Assembly: GCF_000701705.1 (NCBI RefSeq) | Contig: NZ_JNJP01000010.1 | Location: 1-64,000 of the forward strand | Direction of reading: 5' to 3' | Length of the DNA: 64,000 bases | Source: Bilophila wadsworthia ATCC 49260 | GTDB lineage: Bacteria > Desulfobacterota > Desulfovibrionia > Desulfovibrionales > Desulfovibrionaceae | In this document: in pieces, positions 24,801 through 31,752 of the stretch | Position numbering within the stretch: position 1 is the first letter of the stretch | How the letters are laid out: every line of letters begins with the position of its first letter | Translations under genes and position numbers: made by a program | The notes under the pieces: generated by a model | The model's database searches: none | What the model was told of the DNA's origin: nothing | Seen by the model: the letters and a program-made list of their open reading frames with translations, nothing else

Positions 24801-25217
24801 ATGGAGTCTTTTGAATTTGAAGTCATTACGGCAACGAGGGTTCCCGATGAGGACCGCCTGAACTTCTGGAGCCGTCATGTCGGACCCAAGTACATGCTGA
24901 GCTTTGAACGGCATGTGTTTGGCTGGATGAGGAGGTTGTGCGGAGACTATGATGGAGGATTCTGGGAGTTTTACGAGCTGAGCAACGGCGGCTTTTACAT
25001 CGCTCCCGAGAATGGGAGCAAGATGCGCCTGGTATGGCCCGGAAACTACTTCGATGGAGAAATGTCTCCCGATGCTGCCGGCATCGTGGCCACGCTTTAC
25101 GCGCTCAACGTCTTTGCGGAACAGGCAGGCCCTTATTTCAGCGACAAGTACATTCAGCTTTACGAGTTCATGCGGCTTCACCCTGAAGCCGAAGTAATTC
25201 GTGCGGCCATTGATTAA
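24801..25217 (+). CDS. KlcA/ArdB antirestriction protein
   Basis: This 138-residue protein matches the ArdB/KlcA family by its conserved core: FGWMRRLCGDYDGGFWEFYE, LSNGGFYIAP and the C-terminal SPDAAGIVATLYALNVFAE. These proteins block type I restriction without mimicking DNA. The ATG at 24801 follows GGGAGGACAAC. It is directly downstream of structured repeat R2, which may be its leader or promoter. Being on the plus strand, its template is the strand predicted to be transferred from oriT. Confidence 0.92.
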   Translation: MESFEFEVITATRVPDEDRLNFWSRHVGPKYMLSFERHVFGWMRRLCGDYDGGFWEFYELSNGGFYIAPENGSKMRLVWPGNYFDGEMSPDAAGIVATLYALNVFAEQAGPYFSDKYIQLYEFMRLHPEAEVIRAAID

Positions 25218-25224
25218 AACAAGT

Positions 25225-25255
25225 GCCCCCTGTCGTAACCGGAGCGGCAGGGGGC
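25225..25255 (+). terminator. Hairpin after klcA
   Basis: GCCCCCTG and CAGGGGGC form an 8-bp GC stem, 8 bases after the klcA stop. No clear T-tract follows, so termination may be partial. Confidence 0.5.
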
Positions 25256-25287
25256 TGAACCCGCACCCGGCGATATGAGGATAAGAG

Positions 25288-25455
25288 ATGCGGAGTTGTG
25301 AAGATACTTATCGGCAAAAGGGAAAGACTGTCAAATCCTGTACGTTTCTGCTGCCGGGCGAGAAGACGCCAAGAACCTGTTCGTTCCAGGAGATGATGCG
25401 GATCATCAGGGACAGATGTCCCAACGGGAAACTTAAGGAGCTGCGGATAGCTTGA
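25288..25455 (+). CDS. small Cys-containing basic protein (55 residues)
   Basis: The ATG at 25288 has GAGGATAAGAG upstream. The protein is basic with four cysteines (MRSCEDTYRQKGKTVKSCTF and later RTCSF, RDRCPNG). It could bind a metal, but the spacing fits no zinc-finger class I recognise. It lies in a plus-strand series after klcA with good ribosome sites, so I think it is real. Function unknown. Confidence 0.5.
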   Translation: MRSCEDTYRQKGKTVKSCTFLLPGEKTPRTCSFQEMMRIIRDRCPNGKLKELRIA

Positions 25456-25458
25456 GGT

Positions 25459-26928
25459 TTAACCGGGGGTATCCCGGAAGGGTGCCCCCGTATACGGAGG
25501 GGTCGTATGTATATCGGTTCTGGACTTGGAGGGATAGTCCTGTTCATCTGCGGGATATTTTGGCTGGGGGAACATCCGGGCGTTTTGGCTGTTCTGGACT
25601 TTCTGTTTCAGCTTTTCCTGTTTTGCCTGCTGGGAAAGATTGTTCTTGTTCCCGCTTGTTATCTTGGCGTGTTGCTGAAGGACTGGCGGATAGTGCTGTT
25701 CGGTTTCTCCTTCATGTTCAGCGTATTCATTCGCTGGATGATCGTGCTGCTGTTCGATTTTCGAATAGGAAAGGTCTTCCCCGTCGTGGAATACGGATAC
25801 GGCATTCCCTACTCTCTGGCGTGCGCCGTCGTCGTTTATCTTGTTCTTTGGAACATTCCGCTTGTGCGGGAGGTTCTGCGGGAGGCTCTGCGGGAGGCTC
25901 AAGGATGACCCGAAGAAGTCCGGCATGGCTTCGATGGCTTTGACTTTTTGTGCCCAGTCGACATGCTCGTACACATCAAGGATCATTCTTGCCGATTCAT
26001 GGCCCATGATTTCCGCACTGGTTTTGAGATCGGCTCCGGAACGGATGGCATAGGTGGCATAGGCATGGCGTAAGTCATATGGTCTAAAAGGGCGGATACC
26101 CGCCTTGCGAATCGCTGTTTTCCAGGCCGAACCAATCTTGCGGACGGGTTTCCCCGCCCAGGAAATGACGTAAGGGCAGTCTCCGTCCTGGCGTTGCCAT
26201 TGTGCAAGTAGCGGCAGGAGTTCCTTCCGGATCGGGACATCTCTTTTCGCAAGTCTGCCGCCTTTGTTGGCGCTGGGCATACTGATTACGCCATGAGCCA
26301 GGTCCACGTCGTCCCAGGTCAGAGAAAAAAGTTCGCTTGGACCTACGCGAGCGCCCGTGTAGATGCCGAGCAGGATGACCCTCCGGATATGGGGAGAAGC
26401 CGCATGAAGAAGAGCCGACAGTTCCGAAATCGTTGGAGGAGGCGTTCGCCTGTTTTTCCCTTTGGGAATCGACCATCGTTCGATCTGTTCGGGAAGGAGT
26501 CCCTCGCGCCATCCCCAGTTCATGATCGAGCGCAACAGCGAGGTTCGTCTGTGGATCGTGGACTGCGCCTTGCCGGCCTGTTTCTGGATTGAGCAGAATG
26601 CCGAGATGTCGGCTCGGGTGATGGACAGAGAGGATCGGCGGGAAAAGAAGTCGAGCAGAGGTTTGGCGTGGTACATATCCTGTTTGATGGTAATTGAAGA
26701 TTTGGAGCAACGAAGGAAGTGCAGATCGAACAGTTCCCTTACGGAGATGGACTTCCTTTGCCTCTTTGGAGTCCTGAGAAGAAGTTCCTTGTGGAAAATG
26801 GTTTCTTGTATTTGGGAGAACGTCAGGGCTGCCTGTTCCGAGTCGCATTCGTGTCGGAGGGATGTTCCATGTGATTTCCATGTTACGATCCATTTTTTCT
26901 TGCGTATTGAATACCGGACTGTAGCCAT
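25459..26928 (-). CDS. Rci-like shufflon recombinase
   Basis: This tyrosine recombinase starts at ATG 26928 (GGAAG upstream; MATVRYSIRKKKWIVTWKSH) and has 489 residues. The core is about 350 residues, like R64 Rci: a basic N-terminal arm, a SAM-like domain, the first catalytic Arg in IYTGARVGPSEL, the second box YDLRHAYATY, GHESARM and the Tyr in LDVYEHVDW. Its neighbour is the array of 19-bp inverted sites at 27.7-32.1 kb, which it should invert. The last 130 or so residues are polar and Gln/His/Lys-rich, and they lie antisense to a membrane-protein gene. R64 Rci also has a C-terminal extension that affects site choice. Confidence 0.9.
   Translation of the reverse strand: MATVRYSIRKKKWIVTWKSHGTSLRHECDSEQAALTFSQIQETIFHKELLLRTPKRQRKSISVRELFDLHFLRCSKSSITIKQDMYHAKPLLDFFSRRSSLSITRADISAFCSIQKQAGKAQSTIHRRTSLLRSIMNWGWREGLLPEQIERWSIPKGKNRRTPPPTISELSALLHAASPHIRRVILLGIYTGARVGPSELFSLTWDDVDLAHGVISMPSANKGGRLAKRDVPIRKELLPLLAQWQRQDGDCPYVISWAGKPVRKIGSAWKTAIRKAGIRPFRPYDLRHAYATYAIRSGADLKTSAEIMGHESARMILDVYEHVDWAQKVKAIEAMPDFFGSSLSLPQSLPQNLPHKRNVPKNKINDDGARQRVGNAVSVFHDGEDLSYSKIEQQHDHPANEYAEHEGETEQHYPPVLQQHAKITSGNKNNLSQQAKQEKLKQKVQNSQNARMFPQPKYPADEQDYPSKSRTDIHTTPPYTGAPFRDTPG
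25507..25908 (+). CDS. multi-span membrane protein antisense to the rci 3' end
   Basis: This 133-residue, very hydrophobic protein has about four spans: GGIVLFICGIFWLG, LDFLFQLFLFCLLGKIVLV, IVLFGFSFMFSVFIRWMIVL and YSLACAVVVYLVLWNIPLV. A strong GGAGG precedes ATG 25507 at good spacing. It lies entirely inside the 3' end of rci on the other strand. Because antisense of a hydrophobic gene naturally yields a Gln/His/Lys-rich frame, this gene may be the original one and the Rci tail a by-product. Function unknown. Confidence 0.55.
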   Translation: MYIGSGLGGIVLFICGIFWLGEHPGVLAVLDFLFQLFLFCLLGKIVLVPACYLGVLLKDWRIVLFGFSFMFSVFIRWMIVLLFDFRIGKVFPVVEYGYGIPYSLACAVVVYLVLWNIPLVREVLREALREAQG

Positions 26929-27064
26929 GATGTGCTTCCTTTTATTTTTTGAATAGGTACGATTGGTATGACTGGACAGAGTTAACGTATTCACATAAAG
27001 ATATTTGAAAAACAAGTTTTGATGCTATAGAGACAAAACGTTCTTGGTATGAAGAGAGGGTATT

Positions 27065-27565
27065 ATGATTAAGGATTCAGAATTGTTGAAACTGATTATG
27101 GAAAGGTATCCTGAACAACCTTTCAATTTTATCCTTGAGCAATTTACAATTTTCAAGGCTGGTCTTATTGAGGCCAATGGTAAACTTGCCGAAAGAGATA
27201 TGGTTGAGGATATTGCCGAGTCTGCAAAGATTGAGACAACTCAAGATGCGGTATCGGAACCAGAAACCGATATGCCTCCAGCTCAACCCAAGAAGAAATA
27301 CACGAGACGAAATTTGGTGGCGAAGCCGGAAGAAGCGATTGGAAAAGAGTTCGTAGAGTGCTGCCTGTGCGGTAGGAAAGTTCAGAACCTGACGGCAAGG
27401 CATTTGTTGTCCCATGGCATCTCCATGGATGAATACAAAAAGTTGTGTGGTTATGCTCCCGATCAAAAGTTGATTTGTGGTAATCTCATGGAAAAGTTAC
27501 AGAAAAATGTTTTGAGGGCGTATAATTCCAGAAAGAAAAAACTATCGGGAGAGCATTTGAAATAA
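27065..27565 (+). CDS. MucR/Ros-family zinc-finger regulator
   Basis: This 166-residue protein has the Ros/MucR domain in its C-terminal half: VECCLCGRKVQNLTARHLLS, then HGISMDEYKKLCGYAPDQKL and the basic tail NSRKKK. In this fold two Cys and two His bind zinc. The N-terminus is acidic and the middle is a Lys-rich linker. It is divergent from rci with a 137-base gap, so it may control rci and hence shuffling. It precedes the cassette array and ends in its own terminator. Ros-type regulators often act on surface or mobile-element genes. Confidence 0.88.
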   Translation: MIKDSELLKLIMERYPEQPFNFILEQFTIFKAGLIEANGKLAERDMVEDIAESAKIETTQDAVSEPETDMPPAQPKKKYTRRNLVAKPEEAIGKEFVECCLCGRKVQNLTARHLLSHGISMDEYKKLCGYAPDQKLICGNLMEKLQKNVLRAYNSRKKKLSGEHLK

Positions 27566-27579
27566 GTCGGATATCAGTT

Positions 27580-27604
27580 GCCCTGAATGAGTTTCATTTA
27601 GGGC
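27580..27604 (+). terminator. Terminator of the mucR-like gene
   Basis: GCCCTGAATGA pairs with TCATTTAGGGC (one G-T) and is followed by ATTTCTTTT, 14 bases after the stop codon. A second small hairpin, ATGACGC/GCGTCAT, follows at about 27623-27641. Confidence 0.75.
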
Positions 27605-27708
27605 ATTTCTTTTGTCAGGAGATGACGCCACATGCGTCATTCCAATAGCGACGAGTATAGCATGTGCCATTTTATTATGGTGAAATGACTAATTTTTCAT
27701 GTCCTCTT

Positions 27709-27727
27709 CCAGTATATCCGGAACTGG
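27709..27727 (+). repeat. shufflon site S1
   Basis: The 19-bp recombination site CCAGTATATCCGGAACTGG is at the 5' edge of cassette F. Its frame encodes PVYPEL. Confidence 0.85.
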
Positions 27728-28071
27728 CCGCGTTGGTGGGTGCGACTGTCCCTGACTATCGGGGATACTTTTTGCGGGGAGTTGGTGGAAACAGCGCCAG
27801 TTTGGGAGAGAAACAAGGAGATGCCATAAAGCATCCAACAACTGAGAGCGTATTGCATTTTTGGAAAAGTTTTGAAAACTGCTGGGCGACAGGAGTATTT
27901 TCCATACCAAATCAATCAGAATACGATGTTACAATTAAAAAAAGTAACTCCGGTCACAGCTTCCCAAGGAAACTCCGGTTCGATCTCGCCAACGCTTGGG
28001 AATCCGGTTATACAGCGGTAGAGACGCGCCCGGTGAACCGGGCAGTTCGCTACCTCATCCGGGCCAGATGA
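27709..28071 (+). CDS. silent shufflon cassette F (tail-collar C-terminus)
   Basis: An open 120-codon C-terminal segment starts at site S1 with PVYPELAALVGATVPDYRGY and ends VRYLIRAR. It has no start codon or ribosome site of its own. It encodes the variable half of a phage-tail-collar-like domain, with a unique middle (KSFENCWATGVFSIPNQSEY). It lies in plus orientation, so inversion between S1 and S6 would join it in frame to the constant gene at 32131-32349. A 30-residue peptide module follows it in convergent orientation. Confidence 0.82.
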   Translation, partial: PVYPELAALVGATVPDYRGYFLRGVGGNSASLGEKQGDAIKHPTTESVLHFWKSFENCWATGVFSIPNQSEYDVTIKKSNSGHSFPRKLRFDLANAWESGYTAVETRPVNRAVRYLIRAR

Positions 28072-28112
28072 CTTGCCAAACTTTCCGAATCGCCTTATCT
28101 TAAAACGCAAGA

Positions 28113-28144
28113 GGGACGGCAAGTGCTGTAACACCTACCGTCCC
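28113..28144 (-). terminator. Terminator of peptide module 1
   Basis: On the minus strand GGGACGG-GTG-CAC-CCGTCCC is followed by TCTTGCGTTTT. The terminator of peptide module 2 has a comparable core (GGTGTTA then GCAC), supporting common descent of the two modules. Confidence 0.65.
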
Positions 28145-28191
28145 ATTGTGCGGGGTCTTTTTCGGGACTCCCCTAGCAGGAACACATAATT

Positions 28192-28251
28192 CCCACTGAA
28201 CAGCCCCTAACAGTCTAGTCCACTGTTAGGGGCGTTGCTTTGTCCAGTGGG
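28192..28251 (-). ncRNA. double hairpin downstream of peptide 1
   Basis: An outer stem CCCACTG (28192-28198)/CAGTGGG (28245-28251) encloses a perfect 12-bp stem GCCCCTAACAGT/ACTGTTAGGGGC (28203-28233). It follows the peptide stop by 6 bases. The second module has the same nested architecture with different sequence (31567-31626), so the structure itself appears conserved. It could be an RNA antitoxin, a translational control element or a terminator. Confidence 0.6.
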
Positions 28252-28257
28252 CTGTTT

Positions 28258-28350
28258 CTAGCTCAGGAACTCGTCCATCAGCCAATTAAACAGCCGGACA
28301 AGGGCAGCCCAAACAGCGGCCTTTGCCAGCATACGGATGAATCCGTACAT
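28258..28350 (-). CDS. 30-residue amphipathic peptide, copy 1
   Basis: The ATG at 28350 follows GGAGG at long spacing. The peptide has the pattern MYxxxRxxxKAAxWxAxxRL, then xWLMxxxLS, a single amphipathic or membrane-active helix. The same pattern, with different residues, is encoded at 31466-31558. Both copies end directly before nested hairpins and a terminator. Size, composition and structured 3' RNA recall type I toxins, but no antitoxin RNA can be proved from sequence. Confidence 0.6.
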   Translation of the reverse strand: MYGFIRMLAKAAVWAALVRLFNWLMDEFLS

Positions 28351-28485
28351 GGTGGCATGGAACCTCCTTGTATTCCCCCGCTGGTGACTGAACAGGGAAG
28401 TCCCGACGGGAAATCTACACGGGGTTGCATGTCATATCAAGCCGTAGATATACCCCTGTGTTGTTTAGATTTTTGAGCGGACATT

Positions 28486-28504
28486 CCAGTCTATCCGGAA
28501 CTGG
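28486..28504 (+). repeat. shufflon site S2
   Basis: The 19-bp site CCAGTCTATCCGGAACTGG is at the 5' edge of cassette E, in plus orientation. Confidence 0.85.
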
Positions 28505-28857
28505 TCGGGATTGTCGGCTCGACCGTACCGGACTACCGGGGGATATTCCTGCGCGGCCAAGGTTCACAGACGAGTACACATTACGGCACCGTGGCGCATT
28601 CCAGTGCAGCGCTTGGCCAGCTTCAGGGAGATGGAATCAGGACGATTTGGGGAACCTTTGTAGGCGGTGATTGGTCTGGACACAATAATCAGGGAGGATC
28701 GAGTGGAGCCTTTTGGCCTTCGGGGAATGCAGGAGTACAAGAGGGCAATAGATACGACCAGATACGCTACAGTTTTGATGTATCGCGTGTCACTCCTGTG
28801 GTTGGTGAAGTACGCCCGGTGAACCGGGCTGTTCGGTATCTCATTAGGTCAAGATAA
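28486..28857 (+). CDS. silent shufflon cassette E (tail-collar C-terminus)
   Basis: A 123-codon segment without a start codon begins PVYPELVGIVGSTVPDYRGI and ends TPVVGEVRPVNRAVRYLIRS. Its closest relative is expressed cassette A (shared LGELQGDGIR-like and VVGEVRPVNRAVRYLIR stretches), with a different centre (FVGGDWSGHNNQGGSSGAF). Inversion between S2 and S6 would fuse it in frame to the constant region. A perfect bidirectional terminator separates it from cassette D, which converges on it. Confidence 0.82.
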   Translation, partial: PVYPELVGIVGSTVPDYRGIFLRGQGSQTSTHYGTVAHSSAALGQLQGDGIRTIWGTFVGGDWSGHNNQGGSSGAFWPSGNAGVQEGNRYDQIRYSFDVSRVTPVVGEVRPVNRAVRYLIRSR

Positions 28858-28877
28858 CATTGAAATACAGGTAGATA

Positions 28878-28929
28878 ATAAGATAAAGCAACGCCAAATA
28901 AGTTCTTCCTTGGCGTTGCTTTATCTTAT
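28878..28929. terminator. bidirectional terminator between cassettes E and D
   Basis: A perfect 20-bp stem (ATAAGATAAAGCAACGCCAA and its complement) with a 12-base loop sits exactly between the 3' ends of converging cassettes E and D. It would end transcription whichever cassette is placed behind the promoter. Confidence 0.85.
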
Positions 28930-28966
28930 ACAAAATATATAATTACATATTTACATATATATAGAT

Positions 28967-29698
28967 TTATGGTTTCGCCCGAATGAGACAGCGGACGTAG
29001 ATGTGATCTGGAGCTGTCTCAGCGTCTCCGGTATAATCCGTCGGATTACCACCGCCTTGCCCAATAGAGCCCGATACAGCTCCATTCTGAAGCGTTCCAG
29101 AGACGGAACTAGCATTGGCTGTTCCCGCGACTGTTCCGTTGGCCGTACCGGAAATACTCCCGCCACCCGTGCTGCCCCAGATTGCTCCACCGGAAGTTGT
29201 ACCGGCCATAGGCGTTGAAGAAGAGGTTCCTATTGGGACATACACCGTATCAATATTTCCGTCACTACCGGTTCGTCTGAGGTAAATACCTCCTCCCTGT
29301 GCATATCCGTTGGCTTTTGTGGCGTAGTAGGAAGGCATGGAATGCCCCACATCTTGCGAAAGAACAAAGTATCCCCCGCTGCTTGATGTACTCCCCTGAT
29401 AGGAAAAATTCTGCCCCCCAGCACCACCGCTGGTAATCGTCTGCCCTGAAGCGGAACCGGAGACGCTAAGGCTGGCAGAAGCAGAAAAGGATTGTCCCCT
29501 AGCCGTACCAGTAAGAGCCGTGGAGACGAGCTGGCCGGAAAACGAATGTGTGTGCGTCGGCTGCGTATGGTTGTGGCTCTTGATCGAGTTGGCCACCGTC
29601 TGCCCTACGCTGTGTCCAGAGGATACTCCGCGTAGGAAACGCCCCCGGTAATCAGGCACTCGGCTGCCGACAACCCCGACCAGTTCCGGATATACTGG
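28967..29698 (-). CDS. silent shufflon cassette D (tail-collar C-terminus, Gly/Ser-rich)
   Basis: A 243-codon segment begins at site S3 with PVYPELVGVVGSRVPDYRGR and ends PDHIYVRCLIRAKP. The centre is Gly/Ser/Thr-rich with THTHSFSGQLVSTAL and repeated SGxAxG motifs, typical of phage tail-fibre tips. It shares its first 115 or so bases almost exactly with cassette B and the same last 20 residues, but the middle differs. It is in the same orientation as the constant gene. Confidence 0.82.
   Translation of the reverse strand, partial: PVYPELVGVVGSRVPDYRGRFLRGVSSGHSVGQTVANSIKSHNHTQPTHTHSFSGQLVSTALTGTARGQSFSASASLSVSGSASGQTITSGGAGGQNFSYQGSTSSSGGYFVLSQDVGHSMPSYYATKANGYAQGGGIYLRRTGSDGNIDTVYVPIGTSSSTPMAGTTSGGAIWGSTGGGSISGTANGTVAGTANASSVSGTLQNGAVSGSIGQGGGNPTDYTGDAETAPDHIYVRCLIRAKP
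29680..29698 (-). repeat. shufflon site S3
   Basis: On the minus strand this reads CCAGTATATCCGGAACTGG, identical to S1, in inverted orientation relative to S1 and S2. Confidence 0.85.
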
Positions 29699-29750
29699 TA
29701 TTGAAATGATAATATGTTAAAACAAAAGAGTAAAATTGCAAAGAATGGTA

Positions 29751-30581
29751 GGGTCAGGACTCATTAATTAAGATAAAAGATAACGGTAACAGCAAGGCAG
29801 ATGGCTGAGAAAAAGGTATGGCACAGCGGTCATACCGGGTCGCGATACGTCGCCGGTCCTTCAGCCTGCTGAATGTATTTTCAATAAGATGTCGTTGATT
29901 ATACAGCGTGTTGTCAAAGGGAAATGCTTCATTTCTGGTTTTTCAGGGTGGCATGCAGACAGTCATCCCTCTTCTGGCTTTCAGAGATTCACGCAACCAC
30001 GTTGCGTCGTAGCCTCTGTCTGCCAAAAACGTGCTGTTATCGGGGAGGAGATGCTGGAGGATGGCTGCACCCTTGTAGTCGCTGACCTGTCCTTCAGTCA
30101 GCAAAAGCAGGACAGGACGCCCATGCCCGTCATAAACAATATGGAGTTTGGAATTCAGGCCACCTTTTGTTCGTCCTATAAGACGTGGAGAATCCCCTTT
30201 TTGAGCAGGCTTGCCGCCGTGCGGCGAACCTTGAGATGGGTGGAGTCGAGCATCAGGGAGCCATCAAAAGGTATTTTATTTATTAACTCATTGAAAATTA
30301 TAGTAAAAATACCGAGCCTGTTCCACCCGATAAAACGATTGTACAACGTTTTGTGCGGACCGTACTCATCAGGTGCATCCTTCCACTGAAGTCCGTGTTT
30401 GATGACGTAGATGATGCCGCTGAGACCCCCTGTCATCCACACGGGGGGTACCGTGAGAACGGGGAAAGAACAGCTTTCGCTCCAACTGACTTTCGGAAAG
30501 ATAAAACAGGGTACGCATGGGATACCTCCGTGCTTCCTGCATACCCTGTTTTCCTCCCTTGAAAATAATGAATCCTGACCC
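29751..30581 (-). mobile_element. decayed IS5-family insertion inside the shufflon
   Basis: The terminal inverted repeats GGGTCAGGACTCATTA (left) and GGGTCAGGATTCATTA (right, read inward) differ at one base. TA flanks both ends. It is 831 bp and encodes a frameshifted transposase on the minus strand. It lies between sites S3 and S4 and cuts cassette C. Confidence 0.88.
29763..30518 (-). pseudogene. frameshifted IS5-family transposase
   Basis: The reading starts MRTLFYLSESQLER, then PRSHGTPRVDDR. The sequence shifts frame to SGIIYVIKHGLQWKDAPDEY and GPHKTLYNRFIGWNRLG. It shifts again after LKVRRTAASLLKKG, shown by GRTKGGLNSKLH appearing in another frame, and a third time before the Glu box. 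At least three frame disruptions make it inactive. The family is the IS5 type with an FFPxSHG start, different from the two other IS elements here. Confidence 0.85.
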
Positions 30582-30583
30582 TA

Positions 30584-30669
30584 GTCTGGCCACCCTATCC
30601 CCGGAGGAACACTCCCTGATAATTCGGGACGTTCCACCCGACAACCCCGACCAGTTCCGGATAGACTGG
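30584..30669 (-). pseudogene. truncated shufflon cassette C
   Basis: Only the first 28 or so codons remain, from site S4: PVYPELVGVVGWNVPNYQGV, then FLRG. A TAG stop follows where cassette A has the Tyr codon TAC, and then the IS begins. The 5' bases resemble cassettes B and D, whereas WNVPNYQGVFLRG is that of A, so it is a mosaic. If moved behind the constant region it would give a truncated protein. Confidence 0.75.
30651..30669 (-). repeat. shufflon site S4
   Basis: On the minus strand this reads CCAGTCTATCCGGAACTGG, identical to S2 but inverted. Confidence 0.85.
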
Positions 30670-30690
30670 TGGTAAGAAAATAACCAGTTA

Positions 30691-30744
30691 AAATATAAAG
30701 ACAACGCAAAAAAAAGAGTTCTTTCTTGCGTTGTCTTTATATTT
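30691..30744. terminator. bidirectional terminator after cassette B
   Basis: A perfect 19-bp stem (AAATATAAAGACAACGCAA and its complement) with a 16-base loop lies at the 3' end of cassette B. It is similar in style to the terminator between E and D. Confidence 0.8.
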
Positions 30745-31321
30745 ATGGCTTGGCTCGGATGAGACAGCGGACGTAAATATGATCTGGAGCCGTTTCGGAC
30801 CCTCCAGTATAGTCCGTAGGATCACCACCTCCTGCGCCAATAGTTCCCGATACTGTTCGACTCAGTAGATTACCAGAAACGGAGCTCGCCTGAGCTGTAC
30901 CGGAGACGGTACCCTTGGCTGTACCAGAGATGGAGCTTGAACTTGCTGTTTTTGTTGTTGTATTTGAACTGATATGGCTTGATCTAATCGGGCCGGAACC
31001 ATTTGTAACACCAGTTGCATCATAATAGTTTGTTGTCCACAATATTCCACTATCACTGTATCTTTGTCCGGCAGCCGTCCCAGAAACGGTTAAATTTACG
31101 GATGATGAATATTTCTGTCCAGTAGCCGTCCCGGTAAGGGCCGTGGAAACAAGCTGCCCAGAAAAGCTGTGAGTATGCGTTGGCTGAGTGTGGTTATGGC
31201 TCTTGATCGAGTTGGCCACCGTCTGCCCTACGCTGTGTCCAGAGGATACTCCGCGTAGGAAGCGCCCCCGGTAATCAGGCACTCGGCTGCCGACAACCCC
31301 GACCAGTTCCGGATACACTGG
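30743..31321 (-). CDS. silent shufflon cassette B (tail-collar C-terminus, Gly/Ser-rich)
   Basis: A 192-codon segment from site S5 begins PVYPELVGVVGSRVPDYRGR and ends PDHIYVRCLIRAKP. It is a paralogue of cassette D: the first 115 or so bases are almost identical and the C-terminal SSVSG/APDHIYVRC region is shared. The centre is distinct (ILWTTNYYDATGVTNGSGPI). The frame stays open upstream of S5, but no start or ribosome site there looks real, so I treat it as a silent cassette. It is in the same orientation as the constant gene. Confidence 0.82.
   Translation of the reverse strand, partial: PVYPELVGVVGSRVPDYRGRFLRGVSSGHSVGQTVANSIKSHNHTQPTHTHSFSGQLVSTALTGTATGQKYSSSVNLTVSGTAAGQRYSDSGILWTTNYYDATGVTNGSGPIRSSHISSNTTTKTASSSSISGTAKGTVSGTAQASSVSGNLLSRTVSGTIGAGGGDPTDYTGGSETAPDHIYVRCLIRAKP
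31303..31321 (-). repeat. shufflon site S5
   Basis: On the minus strand this reads CCAGTGTATCCGGAACTGG. Only the sixth base varies among S1 to S5. Confidence 0.85.
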
Positions 31322-31465
31322 TAGGAAGGCAAAAAGGGCTTGCCGTGCCTTGATTTCCGGGGAGTATGTCCGTAGGGTGGCGAAGTCCCGCAAGGGGCAA
31401 TACGGGGCCTCCTCTCCGCAGACAGGCAGGGATGGAAAGGAGGCAAGTTGCCAAGCAAACGGCGG

Positions 31466-31558
31466 ATGTACCATCTGCTCAGGCTGGTGACGAAAGCGGC
31501 CCTGTGGGGCGCGTTCTCCCGTCTGGCAAGCTGGCTCATGGGTAAAATCCTGAGCTAG
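31466..31558 (+). CDS. 30-residue amphipathic peptide, copy 2
   Basis: The ATG at 31466 (GGCGG just before it; a TTG 18 bases earlier behind GGAGG is an alternative) opens a 30-residue peptide with the same pattern as copy 1. It begins MYHLLRLVTKAALWGAFSRL and ends WLMGKILS. It runs convergently toward the end of expressed cassette A, as copy 1 does toward cassette F. The two share about half of their residues at conserved spacing. Confidence 0.6.
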   Translation: MYHLLRLVTKAALWGAFSRLASWLMGKILS

Positions 31559-31566
31559 AAGGCAAG

Positions 31567-31626
31567 CCCGATGGAATGAAGCGACCCCCAACAGTGTTTG
31601 CCGCACCGTTGGGGGTCTCCATCGGG
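31567..31626 (+). ncRNA. double hairpin downstream of peptide 2
   Basis: An outer stem CCCGATGGA/TCCATCGGG encloses an inner stem GACCCCCAAC/GTTGGGGGTC (31583-31617). It has the same two-level layout as after peptide 1, but with different bases in both stems. Confidence 0.6.
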
Positions 31627-31682
31627 TAACTGGATCAACCCATTACCGGAGGGGAGGCCCTTAAAGAACCATCCCATGCCGG

Positions 31683-31720
31683 GGGCCGAGGTGTTAGCGC
31701 ACCTTGGCCCTTTCTGTTTT
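31683..31720 (+). terminator. Terminator of peptide module 2
   Basis: GGGCCGAGGTG pairs with CACCTTGGCCC and is followed by TTTCTGTTTT, a strong rho-independent signal on the plus strand. Confidence 0.85.
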
Positions 31721-31752
31721 GGAGAATAAGGAGTTCGGAGAGATTTGGCAAG

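Noticed and set aside
31322..31606. An N-terminal extension of cassette B making it an independent gene
   Set aside because: The upstream open stretch has no ribosome site and crosses the oppositely oriented peptide module. The other cassettes show no comparable start.
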